The position numbers were made by a program, and so were the translations under genes. Shown here piece by piece: positions 50,261 to 61,197 of a DNA stretch of 64,000 bases. The number at the start of each line of letters is the position of its first letter. The first letter of the stretch is position 1. The notes under the pieces were generated by a model. It was not told where the DNA came from. It ran no database searches and was given only the letters and a program-made list of their open reading frames with translations. The stretch lies in the NCBI RefSeq assembly GCF_030504625.1, contig NZ_JAUKWH010000001.1, positions 124,001-188,000 on the forward strand, given 5' to 3'. The DNA is from Neisseria sp. MVDL19-042950. Lineage in GTDB: Bacteria; Pseudomonadota; Gammaproteobacteria; Burkholderiales; Neisseriaceae.

Positions 50261-51592
50261 ATGAAATTTGCCCGAGCCTACCGCCGTTGGTGGCGTTACC
50301 GTACATACCGCAGCGATGCGACTTTGCCGGCGCATTCGTTGGATTGCCCCGAATGCGGCCAGCGGATGATGTTGCCGCGCTTGCGGCAGGGGCAGGAAGC
50401 GCATTGTCCGCGATGCGGGTATGAAGTGGTGGAAATCGAAAAAAATCCCTATATCGCTCCTTTGGCGTATGCCGTTGCATCTTTGGTGCTGATGGCGTTT
50501 GTGTACAACATGATGTTTGTTACCGTAACGATGGCCGGAGTAACGTCGATTCTGTCGCTGCCTTCGATGATGAAACAGTTGATTCTGCTGGATTTCGGTT
50601 TTTTGGCAGAAGTGATGTTCGTGCTCACTTTCGGCACGCCGCTGCTGTTTCTGCTGCTTTGCATATATGTGTATACCGCCCTGATACGCGACAAAATTTA
50701 TCCGGGGTTGTTTTACGCTACCCGCACGTTGGTGCGGCTGCGCCATTGGATTATGGTGGATGTGTTTTTTATTTCGACGCTGGTGTCGTATATCAAACTC
50801 TCTTCGGTGGCACGGGTGGAATTCGGCGCGGCGTTTTATCTGATGTTCGGGCTGGCCGTGATGCTGATACGTACTTCGGTGGCGATTCCGCAACATTGGG
50901 TTTATTATAAAATCCATCACATGCTCGGCAGAAATGCTGTTCAGACGGCCTCCGAAGAACATATCTGTTGCAGCCGCTGCCTGTATTTCCGTGATAAAAC
51001 CGAAAACACTTGCGGTGTGTGCGGAGCCGATTTATACCGCCGCCGCCCGCAGAGTTTGAGCGTATCGATGGCGTTTTTGGCCGCGGCCATCGTGTTGTAT
51101 GTTCCGGCCAACGTGCTGCCGATTATGATTTCTTCCAATCCGGCAACGGTGCAGATCAATACGATTTTCAACGGCATCGTGTATATGTGGAACGACGGCG
51201 ACAAGCTGATTGCGATGATTATTTTCAGCGCGAGTATTTTGGTGCCGGTGGCGAAAATCGTATCATTGTTGTTTTTAATCGGCAGCGCCCGTTTCGGTCT
51301 GCCGATGGGGATACATAAAATGTCGCTGCTCTACCGCTTTACCGAGGCGGTGGGCAAATGGTCGATGATCGATATTTTTGTCATCATTGTTTTAATGAGT
51401 GCGTTCCACACCAATCTGGCGCGGGTGGTGCCGGGCGCGGCGGCCATATATTTTTGTTTGGTGGTGCTGCTTACCATGCTTTCCGCCTATTTTTTCGATC
51501 CGCGCCTGTTGTGGGACAAAGCCCGCAACGATGCCGCTTTAACCGAAAGGCCGTCTGAAAACGCGCCTGCAAACCAACCCGAATATGAATAA
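50261..51592 (+). CDS. pqiA: paraquat-inducible protein A family (PqiA)
   Basis: Two zinc-ribbon-like modules (CPECGQRMMLP...CPRCGYE; CSRCLYFRDKTENTCGVCGADL) and two TM blocks. Confidence 0.92.
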   Translation: MKFARAYRRWWRYRTYRSDATLPAHSLDCPECGQRMMLPRLRQGQEAHCPRCGYEVVEIEKNPYIAPLAYAVASLVLMAFVYNMMFVTVTMAGVTSILSLPSMMKQLILLDFGFLAEVMFVLTFGTPLLFLLLCIYVYTALIRDKIYPGLFYATRTLVRLRHWIMVDVFFISTLVSYIKLSSVARVEFGAAFYLMFGLAVMLIRTSVAIPQHWVYYKIHHMLGRNAVQTASEEHICCSRCLYFRDKTENTCGVCGADLYRRRPQSLSVSMAFLAAAIVLYVPANVLPIMISSNPATVQINTIFNGIVYMWNDGDKLIAMIIFSASILVPVAKIVSLLFLIGSARFGLPMGIHKMSLLYRFTEAVGKWSMIDIFVIIVLMSAFHTNLARVVPGAAAIYFCLVVLLTMLSAYFFDPRLLWDKARNDAALTERPSENAPANQPEYE

Positions 51593-53231
51593 CGATAACC
51601 AAAAAAACGATAACCAACCCGTGCCCGCCCGTGTGCGCAAAACCAATGTGTTCACCTCGGTGGTGTGGCTGATTCCGCTAATCGCTTTAGTTGTAGGCGG
51701 CTGGCTGCTGATGAAAGACATCCGCAACCGCGGCCCTGAAGTAACCCTGCTGATGGAAAGTGCCGACGGTATCGAAGTGAACAATACCGTGGTAAAAGTG
51801 CTGAGCGTGGAGGTCGGCCGCGTTTCACGTATCCGGCTACGCGGCGACCGCAAAGGCGTGGAAGTAACCGCGCGCCTTACGGCGGATGCCAAAGATATGA
51901 TGCGCAAAGACACCCAATTTTGGGTGGTGAAACCGCGTATCGACCAAAGCGGCATTACCGGCCTGAATACTTTGGTTTCAGGCTCTTATATCGCATTCAC
52001 GCCGGGCAGCAGCGAAGAAACCGAAGATGTTTTTGAAGTGTTGGATATTCCGCCGATTGCCGCCATCGGCCAAAGCGGTTTGCGCCTGAAACTGATCGGG
52101 GCCAACAATAAAATGATTGCCGTCGGCAGCCCCGTGCTTTACGAAGACTTTATGGTGGGGCAGGTGGAAAGTGCCCAGTTCGACCCGAAAGACCAAACCG
52201 TTAACTACACCGTTTTCATTCAAAGCCCGAACGACAAACTGGTGGGCGAACACAGCCAGTTTTGGCTGCAAAGCGGCATCAATATCGAAACCACCAACGG
52301 CGGAGTCCGCGTAGATTCCGCTCCGCTTTCCGCTTTGCTTTCCGGCGCAATTTCGTTCGGTACGCCGTTGGATGGCGACAAAGGCAAACCCGCGGTCAAT
52401 GACGATACTTTCGAACTGTATGACGACCGCAGCCAAATCGACAACCTGCCAAGTTCGCGGGCCTTGTATTACATTGCTTTCTTTAACCAAAGCGTGCGCG
52501 GCTTGAGCCCGGGCGCGCCGGTGGAATACAAAGGCATCAATATCGGAGCCGTGGTCGACGTGCCTTATTTTGCCGGCAGCGACAGCCTGAAACTTCTGCA
52601 AAACGGTTGGATTCCCGTACGCATTCGCATAGAGCCTGCCCGTATGGAAATCAATGCGGGCGAGCAAAGCCGCGAATACTGGCAAAACCAGTTTCAGACG
52701 GCCTTAAAGAAAGGTTTGACCGCAACCATTTCAAGCAACAATCTGCTAACCGGCAGCAAAATGATTGAATTGAACGACCAGCCTTCATCAAGCGCGAAAC
52801 TCAAACCTTATGCGGATTATGCCGGCAACGTCGTGATTGCCACCCAAAACGGCGGCTTGGGCAATTTGCAGGCTCAGTTGGGCGATTTGCTGGAAAAATT
52901 CAACAAACTGCCGCTGGACAAAACCGTCGGCGAATTAAACGGCTCGCTACGCGAATTAAAAGCCACGTTGAACTCTGCCAATGCGCTGCTCGGCAAACCG
53001 CAAACGCAGAATATTCCGCAAGAATTGAATCAAACGCTGAAAGAATTGCGCCAAACTCTGCAAGGCGTATCGCCGCAGTCGCCGCTGTATGGCGATGTTC
53101 AGGCCACGCTGCAAAGCATCGATAAAACCCTGAAAGAAGCGCAGCCGGTTATCAATACCTTGAAAGAAAAACCCAATGCGCTGATTTTCAACAGCAATGT
53201 TAAAGACCCGATACCGAAAGGAAGCCGCTGA
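51585..53231 (+). CDS. pqiB: MCE/MlaD family protein PqiB
   Basis: Repeated MCE domains (GIEVNNTVVKVLSVEVGRV; GSPVLYEDFMVGQV; GAPVEYKGINIGAV). Confidence 0.92.
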   Translation: MNNDNQKNDNQPVPARVRKTNVFTSVVWLIPLIALVVGGWLLMKDIRNRGPEVTLLMESADGIEVNNTVVKVLSVEVGRVSRIRLRGDRKGVEVTARLTADAKDMMRKDTQFWVVKPRIDQSGITGLNTLVSGSYIAFTPGSSEETEDVFEVLDIPPIAAIGQSGLRLKLIGANNKMIAVGSPVLYEDFMVGQVESAQFDPKDQTVNYTVFIQSPNDKLVGEHSQFWLQSGINIETTNGGVRVDSAPLSALLSGAISFGTPLDGDKGKPAVNDDTFELYDDRSQIDNLPSSRALYYIAFFNQSVRGLSPGAPVEYKGINIGAVVDVPYFAGSDSLKLLQNGWIPVRIRIEPARMEINAGEQSREYWQNQFQTALKKGLTATISSNNLLTGSKMIELNDQPSSSAKLKPYADYAGNVVIATQNGGLGNLQAQLGDLLEKFNKLPLDKTVGELNGSLRELKATLNSANALLGKPQTQNIPQELNQTLKELRQTLQGVSPQSPLYGDVQATLQSIDKTLKEAQPVINTLKEKPNALIFNSNVKDPIPKGSR

Positions 53232-53749
53232 TGCGTAAAATATTTTTTATTGCCGCCTTTGCCGCGTTAAGCGCATGCAGCACGCCTGCACCGCAGTATT
53301 TCACATTGCCCGACAGCCAATACAGCCAGCCCGCACGCAGAGGCAGCGAAATCGCGGTACGCGTTTATCTGGCGGAGCTGTTAAACAACGGCGGCCTTGT
53401 GTATCAAACCGATGCCTACCATGTGAATTTCGCCCGCAACCATCTTTGGGCGGGTGCGCTGGATAACGCATTGATCGCCGGTTTCAGTAACAAACTCAAT
53501 CGTTTGGATACCCGCTATATGTTTGTGCCCGCCGCACGGAGCAGCAGCGCGCAGACATTGAAAATTTATGTGGAAGCGTTTCAGGGTAGTTATCAGGGCA
53601 AGACTTTGGTAAGCGGCTATGCCTTGTGGCCGAACGGAGAGGGCAGGCCGTTCCATATCGAAACGCCGCAGCAGGGCGACGGCTATACCGCGATGGTCGA
53701 ATCGCTTAACAAAGGCTTGGAAGATGCCGCACAAGCGATTGTCTATTAA
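53231..53749 (+). CDS. pqiC: PqiC-like membrane integrity lipoprotein
   Basis: Lipobox LSACSTPAPQYFTLP; adjacent to pqiB. Confidence 0.85.
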   Translation: MRKIFFIAAFAALSACSTPAPQYFTLPDSQYSQPARRGSEIAVRVYLAELLNNGGLVYQTDAYHVNFARNHLWAGALDNALIAGFSNKLNRLDTRYMFVPAARSSSAQTLKIYVEAFQGSYQGKTLVSGYALWPNGEGRPFHIETPQQGDGYTAMVESLNKGLEDAAQAIVY

Positions 53750-53947
53750 TTCGTCTTGCAATCTTAAAAGGCCGTCTGAAAAGCTTTTTCAGACGGCCTT
53801 TGCCGTTTATCTGACGGATATCTCACCCGCATTAGCGGAAATGCCGTTTTTCGGCTAAAATGTGCAGCTATTTGATTCCGATTTTATCAGGCCGTCTGAA
53901 AAAGCCGGACACTGTTTCAGACGGCCTACACAGCACAAAAGAGTAGT

Positions 53948-55753
53948 ATGTCTAACTCAATGAAAAACATCAGAAACTTTTCCATTATCGCCCACATCGA
54001 CCACGGCAAATCCACATTGGCCGACCGCTTTATCCAATATTGCGGCGGTTTGGAAATGCGCGAAATGAGCACGCAGGTGCTGGATTCGATGGATATCGAA
54101 AAAGAGCGCGGCATTACCATCAAAGCGCAAACCGCCGCCCTGAGCTACAAAGCGCGCGACGGGCAAACCTATCAGCTCAATCTGATCGACACCCCCGGAC
54201 ACGTCGACTTTTCCTACGAAGTTTCCCGCTCGTTATCTGCTTGCGAAGGCGCGCTTTTGGTTGTGGACGCTTCGCAAGGCGTGGAAGCGCAAACCGTGGC
54301 CAACTGCTACACCGCGATTGATCTGGGCGTGGAAGTAGTGCCCGTGCTGAACAAAATCGATTTGCCCGCCGCCGACCCCGACCGCGTGGCGCAGGAAATT
54401 GAAGACATCATCGGCATCGATGCCGTCGGCGCCGTAACCTGTTCGGCCAAAAGCGGCTTGGGCGTGGAAGACGTGTTGGAAGAAATCGTAGCCAAAATTC
54501 CCGCTCCCGAAGGTGATGAAGATGCACCCTTGCAAGCCATGATTATCGACTCTTGGTTTGATAATTACGTCGGCGTGGTGATGCTTATCCGAGTGAAAGA
54601 AGGCCGTCTGAAACTGAAAGACAAGCTGCTGTTTATGAGCACCAAAGCCGAAACACAGGCGGAGCAATTGGGTGTATTCACGCCGAAATCGTTGCAAAAA
54701 CAAGAATTAAAGGCCGGCGAAGTAGGCTTTCTGATTACCGGTATCAAAGAATTGAATGCCGCCAAAGTAGGCGACACTATTACTTTGACGGCCAACCCTG
54801 CTGCCGAGGCTCTGCCCGGTTTCCAAGAGGTTCAATCACAGGTATTTGCCGGTTTGTATCCGGTGGAAAGCCACGATTATGAAGCCTTGCGCGACGCTTT
54901 GGAAAAACTGCAATTAAACGACGCTTCGCTGAAATTCGAGCCGGAAGTTTCCCAAGCGTTGGGTTTCGGTTTCCGCTGCGGCTTCTTGGGGCTGTTGCAT
55001 TTGGAAATCGTGCAGGAGCGCTTGGAGCGCGAATTCGATATGGACTTGATTACCACTGCGCCGACGGTGGTGTATGAAGTATTGCTGAAAAACGGCGAAA
55101 AAATCGAAGTGGAAAACCCATCCAAACTGCCGGATGTCGGTTTGATCGATACTATTTTCGAGCCGATTATTACCTCTACTATTCTGGTGCCGCAAGAATA
55201 CGTGGGTGCCGTGATGACCTTGTGCAACCAAAAACGCGGGGTGCAGAGAAACATGCAATACATGGGCCGGCAAGTGATGCTGACTTATGATCTGCCCATG
55301 AACGAAGTGGTAATGGATTTCTTCGACAAACTGAAATCCACTTCGCGCGGCTATGCTTCGTTGGATTACGAATTCAAAGAATTCCAAGCAGCCGATCTGA
55401 TTAAGCTGGATATTATGGTGAACGGCGAAAAAGTTGATGCCTTGAGCCTGATAGTCCACCGCTCCAATGCCGTGTTCCGCGGCCGCGAACTGGCGGCGAA
55501 AATGCGCGAACTGATTCCGCGCCAGATGTTCGATATTGCCGTACAAGCGGCGATCGGCAGCCAGATTATCGCCCGCGAAACCGTGAAAGCCCTGCGTAAA
55601 AACGTATTGGCCAAATGTTACGGCGGCGATATCACGCGTAAGAAAAAACTTCTTGAAAAACAAAAAGCCGGTAAACGCCGTATGAAACAGGTCGGCAATG
55701 TGGAAATTCCGCAGAGCGCGTTCTTGGCTATTTTGCAGGTTGGGGATAAATAA
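53948..55753 (+). CDS. lepA: elongation factor 4
   Basis: [26 protein letters not shown], full-length LepA C-terminal domain. Confidence 0.97.
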   Translation: MSNSMKNIRNFSIIAHIDHGKSTLADRFIQYCGGLEMREMSTQVLDSMDIEKERGITIKAQTAALSYKARDGQTYQLNLIDTPGHVDFSYEVSRSLSACEGALLVVDASQGVEAQTVANCYTAIDLGVEVVPVLNKIDLPAADPDRVAQEIEDIIGIDAVGAVTCSAKSGLGVEDVLEEIVAKIPAPEGDEDAPLQAMIIDSWFDNYVGVVMLIRVKEGRLKLKDKLLFMSTKAETQAEQLGVFTPKSLQKQELKAGEVGFLITGIKELNAAKVGDTITLTANPAAEALPGFQEVQSQVFAGLYPVESHDYEALRDALEKLQLNDASLKFEPEVSQALGFGFRCGFLGLLHLEIVQERLEREFDMDLITTAPTVVYEVLLKNGEKIEVENPSKLPDVGLIDTIFEPIITSTILVPQEYVGAVMTLCNQKRGVQRNMQYMGRQVMLTYDLPMNEVVMDFFDKLKSTSRGYASLDYEFKEFQAADLIKLDIMVNGEKVDALSLIVHRSNAVFRGRELAAKMRELIPRQMFDIAVQAAIGSQIIARETVKALRKNVLAKCYGGDITRKKKLLEKQKAGKRRMKQVGNVEIPQSAFLAILQVGDK

Positions 55754-56739
55754 TGAGCAAAACTTTGATACTTGGCGCAGTTGCCGCCCTGATTATCGGC
55801 TTGGTGCTGTTTGCCAAAAGCAATAAAGAGCGCGAAGAAAACGGCGAATGGAGCAATTCGCTGCAATGGGGCTATCTGTTGATGATGGTGGGTACGTTCG
55901 GCGTGTTGTCGGCATTCATGAGTTTTACCGCCGTTTTGCTGATTTTCGTGCTGTTTACCGGTGTGGTTTGGATTATCCATAAAGGCCGTCTGAAAAAGCA
56001 GGCGGGAAGTGTGGAAAGCAATCATTTTACCGATTATATGGGCGGTTTTTTCCCGATTATTCTGGTGGTATTCGTGTTGCGTACTTTTATCGGCGAACCG
56101 TTCCAGATTCCTTCCAGCTCGATGCGTCCCGGTTTGGTAGTCGGCGATTTTATTTTGGTGAATAAGTTTGCCTACGGCATCCGCACGCCGATCATCAATA
56201 ACGTTTTGATCCCGGTGGGCAGCGTGGAACGGGGCAATGTTGTGGTGTTCAATTACCCTGAAGACACGTCTATCAACTACATCAAGCGCGCCGTCGGTTT
56301 GCCGGGCGATTTGGTTGAATATAAAGACAAGGTGTTGAGCGTTAACGGGAAAGTGGTAGAAGATCATGCCGTCGGCGAACAAAGCTATACGGAAAATACC
56401 CGCCAGTACGGTTCCCTCACCGTTCATGCCGAAGCATTTAAAGAAACGCTCGGTTCGCACCAGTTTGAAGTGTTGAAAATTCCGGAACAGCCCAGCTTCC
56501 TGCCGCAAGGCGTGCGTCCCGAATTTGCCCACCACCAGAATTGCGAGTATGCGGAAGACGGATCATGGTTCAGATGCGTTGTGCCCGAAGGCCATTATTT
56601 TATGATGGGCGATAACCGCGATAATAGTGAAGACTCGCGTTATTGGGGCTTTGTCAGCGATAAGCTGATTGTCGGCAAGGCTTTCTTTATTTGGATGAAT
56701 TTCGGCGATATAAGCCGTATCGGTATGAAAATCCGATAG
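55753..56739 (+). CDS. lepB: signal peptidase I
   Basis: PFQIPSSSMRPGL (Ser), YIKRAVGLPGD (Lys), MMGDNRDNSEDSRYWG. Confidence 0.96.
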   Translation: MSKTLILGAVAALIIGLVLFAKSNKEREENGEWSNSLQWGYLLMMVGTFGVLSAFMSFTAVLLIFVLFTGVVWIIHKGRLKKQAGSVESNHFTDYMGGFFPIILVVFVLRTFIGEPFQIPSSSMRPGLVVGDFILVNKFAYGIRTPIINNVLIPVGSVERGNVVVFNYPEDTSINYIKRAVGLPGDLVEYKDKVLSVNGKVVEDHAVGEQSYTENTRQYGSLTVHAEAFKETLGSHQFEVLKIPEQPSFLPQGVRPEFAHHQNCEYAEDGSWFRCVVPEGHYFMMGDNRDNSEDSRYWGFVSDKLIVGKAFFIWMNFGDISRIGMKIR

Positions 56740-56755
56740 TTGGATCCGTCTTGAT

Positions 56756-56789
56756 GAGGCCGTCTGAAAAAAGTTTTCAGACGGCCTTT
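56756..56789. terminator. paired inverted DUS terminator after lepB
   Basis: gaggccgtctgaaaaaagttttcagacggccttt. Confidence 0.8.
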
Positions 56790-56899
56790 GTTATGAATAA
56801 GGATATATGGCCGCGAAAAGTGGCGGTTTATCCGTTATACATTGAAAATAAACAATAATCAGCGCATAATGACTTTCACTTTTTGAAAAAGGAATACCC

Positions 56900-58087
56900 A
56901 TGCAAAACTATCTGACTCCCAATTTTGCTTTCGCTCCCGTCATTCCCGATCACGCCTCCGGCAGTCGGGTGTGGGATAGTGAAGGGCGGGAATACATTGA
57001 TTTGGCAGGTGGTATTGCGGTGAATGCGTTGGGGCACTGCCACCCCGTATTGGTTAAGGCGTTAACCGAGCAGGCGGGCAAATTGTGGCATATCTCCAAT
57101 ATCTACACTACCGAACCCACACAAAAACTGGCAAAAAAGCTGACCGAGCATACTTTTGCCGAGAAAGTGTTTTTTTGCAACTCCGGTGCGGAAGCCAATG
57201 AAGCGGCGTTAAAACTGGCACGCAAATATGCCCGCGATCATTTCGGCGAAGGTAAAAACGAAATCATCGCCTGCATCAACGGTTTTCACGGGCGCACATT
57301 GTTCACGGTTTCCGTAGGCGGCCAGCCGAAATACAGCCAAGATTTCGCCCCTTTGCCACCTGCCATTTCCCATGTGCCGTTCAATGATGTGAAAGCATTG
57401 TCCGAAGCGGTCAGCGAGCGAACTTGCGCAGTTATCCTCGAACCGATACAAGGCGAAAGCGGTGTTTTGCCGGTGGATGCCGAATTTTTGCAGGCTGCTC
57501 GCCGGTTATGTGATGAAAACCATGCTTTGTTGATTTTGGATGAAGTGCAAACAGGCATGGGGCGCACCGGCAAATTATTTACTTATGAACATTACGGCGT
57601 TACGCCCGATATTCTTACCAGTGCCAAAGCGCTCGGCAGCGGCTTTCCGATTGGTGCGATGCTGACGACCGATAAAATCGCTTCGGCTTTTACTCCGGGA
57701 ACACACGGTACCACTTTTGGCGGAAACCCGCTGGCCTGTGCCGTTGCCGGAAGTGCTTTCGATGTGATTAATGCGGCGGATACGTTGGAAAACGTTCATC
57801 AGCAAGGAGAAAAGCTGAAGGCCGTCTTAAAAGATTTGGGTAATGAAACAGGCGTGTTTAAAGAAGTTCGCGGTATGGGGTTGCTGATAGGCTGCGTGTT
57901 GGCGGACGAATATGCAGGCCGTGCCGGAGAGTTGACGCAAGAAGCGTTGAAACACGGCTTGATGATTTTAGTGGCCGGCGGAAATGTTATCCGCTTGGCG
58001 CCCAGCTTGTTGTTGAATGACGAAGATAGGGAAGAAGGAATACGCCGCTTGCGTTTGGCGGTATCGGCGTGGCTGGGGAAGCAGTAG
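56900..58087 (+). CDS. argD: acetylornithine transaminase family aminotransferase
   Basis: FCNSGAEANEAALKLARKY, LILDEVQTGMGRTGKLF, GTTFGGNPLACAVA. Confidence 0.94.
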   Translation: MQNYLTPNFAFAPVIPDHASGSRVWDSEGREYIDLAGGIAVNALGHCHPVLVKALTEQAGKLWHISNIYTTEPTQKLAKKLTEHTFAEKVFFCNSGAEANEAALKLARKYARDHFGEGKNEIIACINGFHGRTLFTVSVGGQPKYSQDFAPLPPAISHVPFNDVKALSEAVSERTCAVILEPIQGESGVLPVDAEFLQAARRLCDENHALLILDEVQTGMGRTGKLFTYEHYGVTPDILTSAKALGSGFPIGAMLTTDKIASAFTPGTHGTTFGGNPLACAVAGSAFDVINAADTLENVHQQGEKLKAVLKDLGNETGVFKEVRGMGLLIGCVLADEYAGRAGELTQEALKHGLMILVAGGNVIRLAPSLLLNDEDREEGIRRLRLAVSAWLGKQ

Positions 58088-58118
58088 CCGGTTTATTGCT
58101 TTGATATGTAAATGATAA

Positions 58119-58150
58119 GAGGCCGTCTGAAAACTTTTCAGACGGCCTCT
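58119..58150. terminator. paired inverted DUS terminator
   Basis: gaggccgtctgaaaacttttcagacggcctc. Confidence 0.8.
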
Positions 58151-58161
58151 GCCATCAAATC

Positions 58162-58527
58162 TTATCTGTTGAACAGTTTCTCTGTGGCAATACGTGCTTT
58201 TTCGCGGATTTCTTCGGTTAAATAGCTTTTAACTTGAGCGTAAACCAAAGTAATGACTGCGATGTCGTCGCTGAATCCCAAAGGCCCGAGCAAATCGGGA
58301 ATACTGTCTATCGGGCTGAGGAAGTAAACCAAAGCGCCGAGGATAATGACTTTGGCGCGTTTGGGTGTGGTGGGTGCTTTAAACAGAAAATACAGCGCAT
58401 ACAGTTGGCGAACCACCGGTGCGCCGAGCCTGCCGGCGAAACGGCCGAGTTTGCGCAAAAAACTAGGGTCGTCCAATTTTCGGCGGCGGAATTTGGGGAT
58501 GAACTCTTCAGGAGACGGTCTGTGCAT
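58162..58527 (-). CDS. YkvA/DUF1232 family protein
   Basis: ILGALVYFLSPIDSIPDLLGPLGFSDDIAVITLVYAQVKSY. Confidence 0.88.
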   Translation of the reverse strand: MHRPSPEEFIPKFRRRKLDDPSFLRKLGRFAGRLGAPVVRQLYALYFLFKAPTTPKRAKVIILGALVYFLSPIDSIPDLLGPLGFSDDIAVITLVYAQVKSYLTEEIREKARIATEKLFNR

Positions 58528-58642
58528 ATTAAAAACCTCGTGGTGTGTAATATGTAATACGTTTGAAACGTCGCAAAACTTTTCTTGTGGCGCATTGAAG
58601 TGTTGTCAGCGGTTACTATACCTTAAACCACTTCCGCCTCGA

Positions 58643-58661
58643 GGAATTTTGCAAAGGTTTC
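58643..58661. repeat. possible IS5-family terminal inverted-repeat remnant
   Basis: GGAATTTTGCAAAGGTTTC resembles neisserial IS5-type ends as I remember them (GAGACCTTTGCAAAATTCC on the other strand); no transposase nearby. Confidence 0.4.
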
Positions 58662-58895
58662 GTTCCGTACATGGGGAAAGGTTGTCGTAATTGCAAGTGA
58701 AAGTATATTTGACAGTCGGTTAAAGAAAGAAAAAGCGCAAAGCGGTATGCTTTACATAATGAAGGCTGCAACCGCATATGCATCGGATGGGCTTTGGTGC
58801 ACAAGAAACAGATGTAGAAAGGCCGTCTGAAAAAGCGGACGGTGCGATAAATGTCTCGGGCTTGTTTTCAGACGGCCTTTTCGGGTTTTAAAAGA

Positions 58896-59873
58896 TTACA
58901 GCAGGTGGGCAACGCCTGCTTTTTCTTCTTCCAGTTCTTTCAACGTGATATTGATGCGCTCTTGGCTGAATTCATCGATTTCCAAACCTTGAACCAGTTT
59001 GTATTCGCCGTTTTCGCAAGTAACGGGGAAACCGAACATGGTGCCTTCGGGAATGCCGTAAGAACCGTCAGACGGAATGCCCATCGTTACCCATTTGCCG
59101 TTGGTGCCCAACACCCAATCGCGGATATGGTCGATGGCGGCATTGGCGGCAGAAGCGGCGGAAGACAGGTCGCGTGCTTCGATAATGGCCGCGCCGCGTT
59201 TGCCCACGGTAGGCAGGAATACATCGGCGTTCCATTCTTGGTCGTTGATCATATCTTTTACACTTTCGCCGTTGATGGTGGCGAAGCGGTAATCGGCATA
59301 CATGGTGGGAGAGTGGTTGCCCCATACGCACAGTTTTTCAATCTCGGCCACAGGCTTGCCGGTTTTCTCGGCGATTTGGCTTAATGCACGGTTGTGGTCG
59401 AGGCGCAGCATGGCGGTGAAGTTTTTGGCAGGCAAATCGGGAGCCGATTTCATGGCGATGTAGGCATTGGTGTTCGCGGGGTTGCCGACAACCAGCACTT
59501 TTACGTTACGGTCGGCCACTTTGTTCAGCGCTGCTCCTTGCACGGTAAAGATTTCTCCGTTGGCTTGCAGCAAGTCGGCACGTTCCATACCTTTGCTGCG
59601 CGGGCGCGAACCCACCAAAATGGCGATTTGCGCATCTTTGAACGCTTCTTCGGGGTTGTCGGTAGTGAACATGCCGGCCAGAAGCGGAAACGCGCAATCC
59701 TGTAATTCCATCATCACGCCTTTTACGGCATTTTGAGCCTGAGGCAAATCCAGCAACTGCAAAATAACGGGTTGGTCTTTACCCAGCATTTCACCGCTAG
59801 CGATGCGGAACAATAAAGCATAACCAATTTGACCTGCTGCACCGGTAACGGCAACGCGAACGGGTGTTTTCAT
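58896..59873 (-). CDS. mdh: malate dehydrogenase
   Basis: [37 protein letters not shown]. Confidence 0.96.
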   Translation of the reverse strand: MKTPVRVAVTGAAGQIGYALLFRIASGEMLGKDQPVILQLLDLPQAQNAVKGVMMELQDCAFPLLAGMFTTDNPEEAFKDAQIAILVGSRPRSKGMERADLLQANGEIFTVQGAALNKVADRNVKVLVVGNPANTNAYIAMKSAPDLPAKNFTAMLRLDHNRALSQIAEKTGKPVAEIEKLCVWGNHSPTMYADYRFATINGESVKDMINDQEWNADVFLPTVGKRGAAIIEARDLSSAASAANAAIDHIRDWVLGTNGKWVTMGIPSDGSYGIPEGTMFGFPVTCENGEYKLVQGLEIDEFSQERINITLKELEEEKAGVAHLL

Positions 59874-60478
59874 ACCAAAACTCTCCTGAATTAATTGTTT
59901 GTGTAAAGAAACAGTGTTTTGTCGGAAGAATGTTTTCAGACGGCCTTATCAAACGGATGTGCCGCATGAGCGGTCTTCATAGAACACTGATAAGTATGCT
60001 GTGACGGATATTGGTTGTATGTGCAATAAAATCGGCTTCTACGCAGGAACAAGCGTGGGAAGCCGTGCCACGACATTTGTAATCATACCAAATTTATTGA
60101 TAGGGGCAATATTATTTTGTAGTCGCCTGAAACTTTTCAAATGCGATAAGTCCATAGCAATAAATAAGTGTCGGACGGAACTATCATATATATTGACCGT
60201 AGCCGTTTCTTTTGCGGCCTTTGAGAGCATCGGGAAAATAAATATCGCCCGTTTTTTGAAAAATGATCCGGCACGAAAGCCGGTGAAAGGCTCTTGGTTT
60301 GTAAGGTTGACGTTAAATTTCATTAAAAAACCGCTAAAGGGGGCTGTTCAATATTTGGCAAACCATGTAAATTACGTGCTGAAGTAGTTTTGTGTAGCTT
60401 GATTTTAAATAAAGTTTGGGCAAAACACTTCTCGGTTTTGAGAATTTGAGAAAAATACTGTAGAAAGAGGATATTGAA

Positions 60479-60856
60479 ATGCAGACGAAACAGCGCCCTG
60501 TATTCCTTGAACTCCCTAATATCAGGTTGCCGATACCCGGGATTGTTTCCATTCTGCACCGCATCAGCGGGGTCATTTTGTTTGTGAGCCTGCCGTTATT
60601 GCTGTGCTTTCTTAGCGGCACGTTAAGTCGTGAAGCTGCATTCGAAACGTATCGTGCAGTTGTTGCCAACCCTTTTGTCAAACTTGCTTTAATCGGATTG
60701 CTTTGGGCCTATTTGCATCATCTATTGGCCGGCATCCGTTTTTTATTTTTGGACGCCCATAAAGGTTTGGAATTGCAAACTGCACGCGCAACTGCGAAAT
60801 TGGTATTCGTTGCAGCTTTGATTTTAACTGTCGTGATAGGAGCATGGTTATGGTAG
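60479..60856 (+). CDS. sdhC: succinate dehydrogenase cytochrome b556 subunit
   Basis: IVSILHRISGVILF, YLHHLLAGIRFLFLD. Confidence 0.94.
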   Translation: MQTKQRPVFLELPNIRLPIPGIVSILHRISGVILFVSLPLLLCFLSGTLSREAAFETYRAVVANPFVKLALIGLLWAYLHHLLAGIRFLFLDAHKGLELQTARATAKLVFVAALILTVVIGAWLW

Positions 60857-61197
60857 ACCGCAAATTGGCCGGTGCCCATTACGGCCTGCGTGATTGGGCG
60901 ATGCAGCGCGTAACAGCCGTGATTATGCTGATTTACACCGTTGCATTCATTATTTTTCTTTTGTCATTGCCCGGCGATTATGAGTCTTGGCAAGCATTTT
61001 TCTCCCAAATTTGGGTGAAAGTATTTACCCAGGTTACTTTTATTGCTGTATTCCTGCACGCTTGGGTAGGTATCCGCGATTTGTGGATGGACTATATCAA
61101 GCCGTTCGGACTGCGCTTGTTTTTACAGGTGGCCACTATCGTTTGGCTGGTAGGCTGTTTGGTGTATTCGGTTAAAGTAATTTGGGGTATCGTATGA
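60844..61197 (+). CDS. sdhD: succinate dehydrogenase membrane anchor subunit
   Basis: [37 protein letters not shown]. Confidence 0.94.
   Translation: MVMVDRKLAGAHYGLRDWAMQRVTAVIMLIYTVAFIIFLLSLPGDYESWQAFFSQIWVKVFTQVTFIAVFLHAWVGIRDLWMDYIKPFGLRLFLQVATIVWLVGCLVYSVKVIWGIV

Noticed and set aside
60001-60387. ORFs in the mdh-sdhC intergenic region
   Set aside because: No clear SD, no recognisable motif, overlapping ORFs on both strands; may hold the sdh promoter/leader but no coding support.
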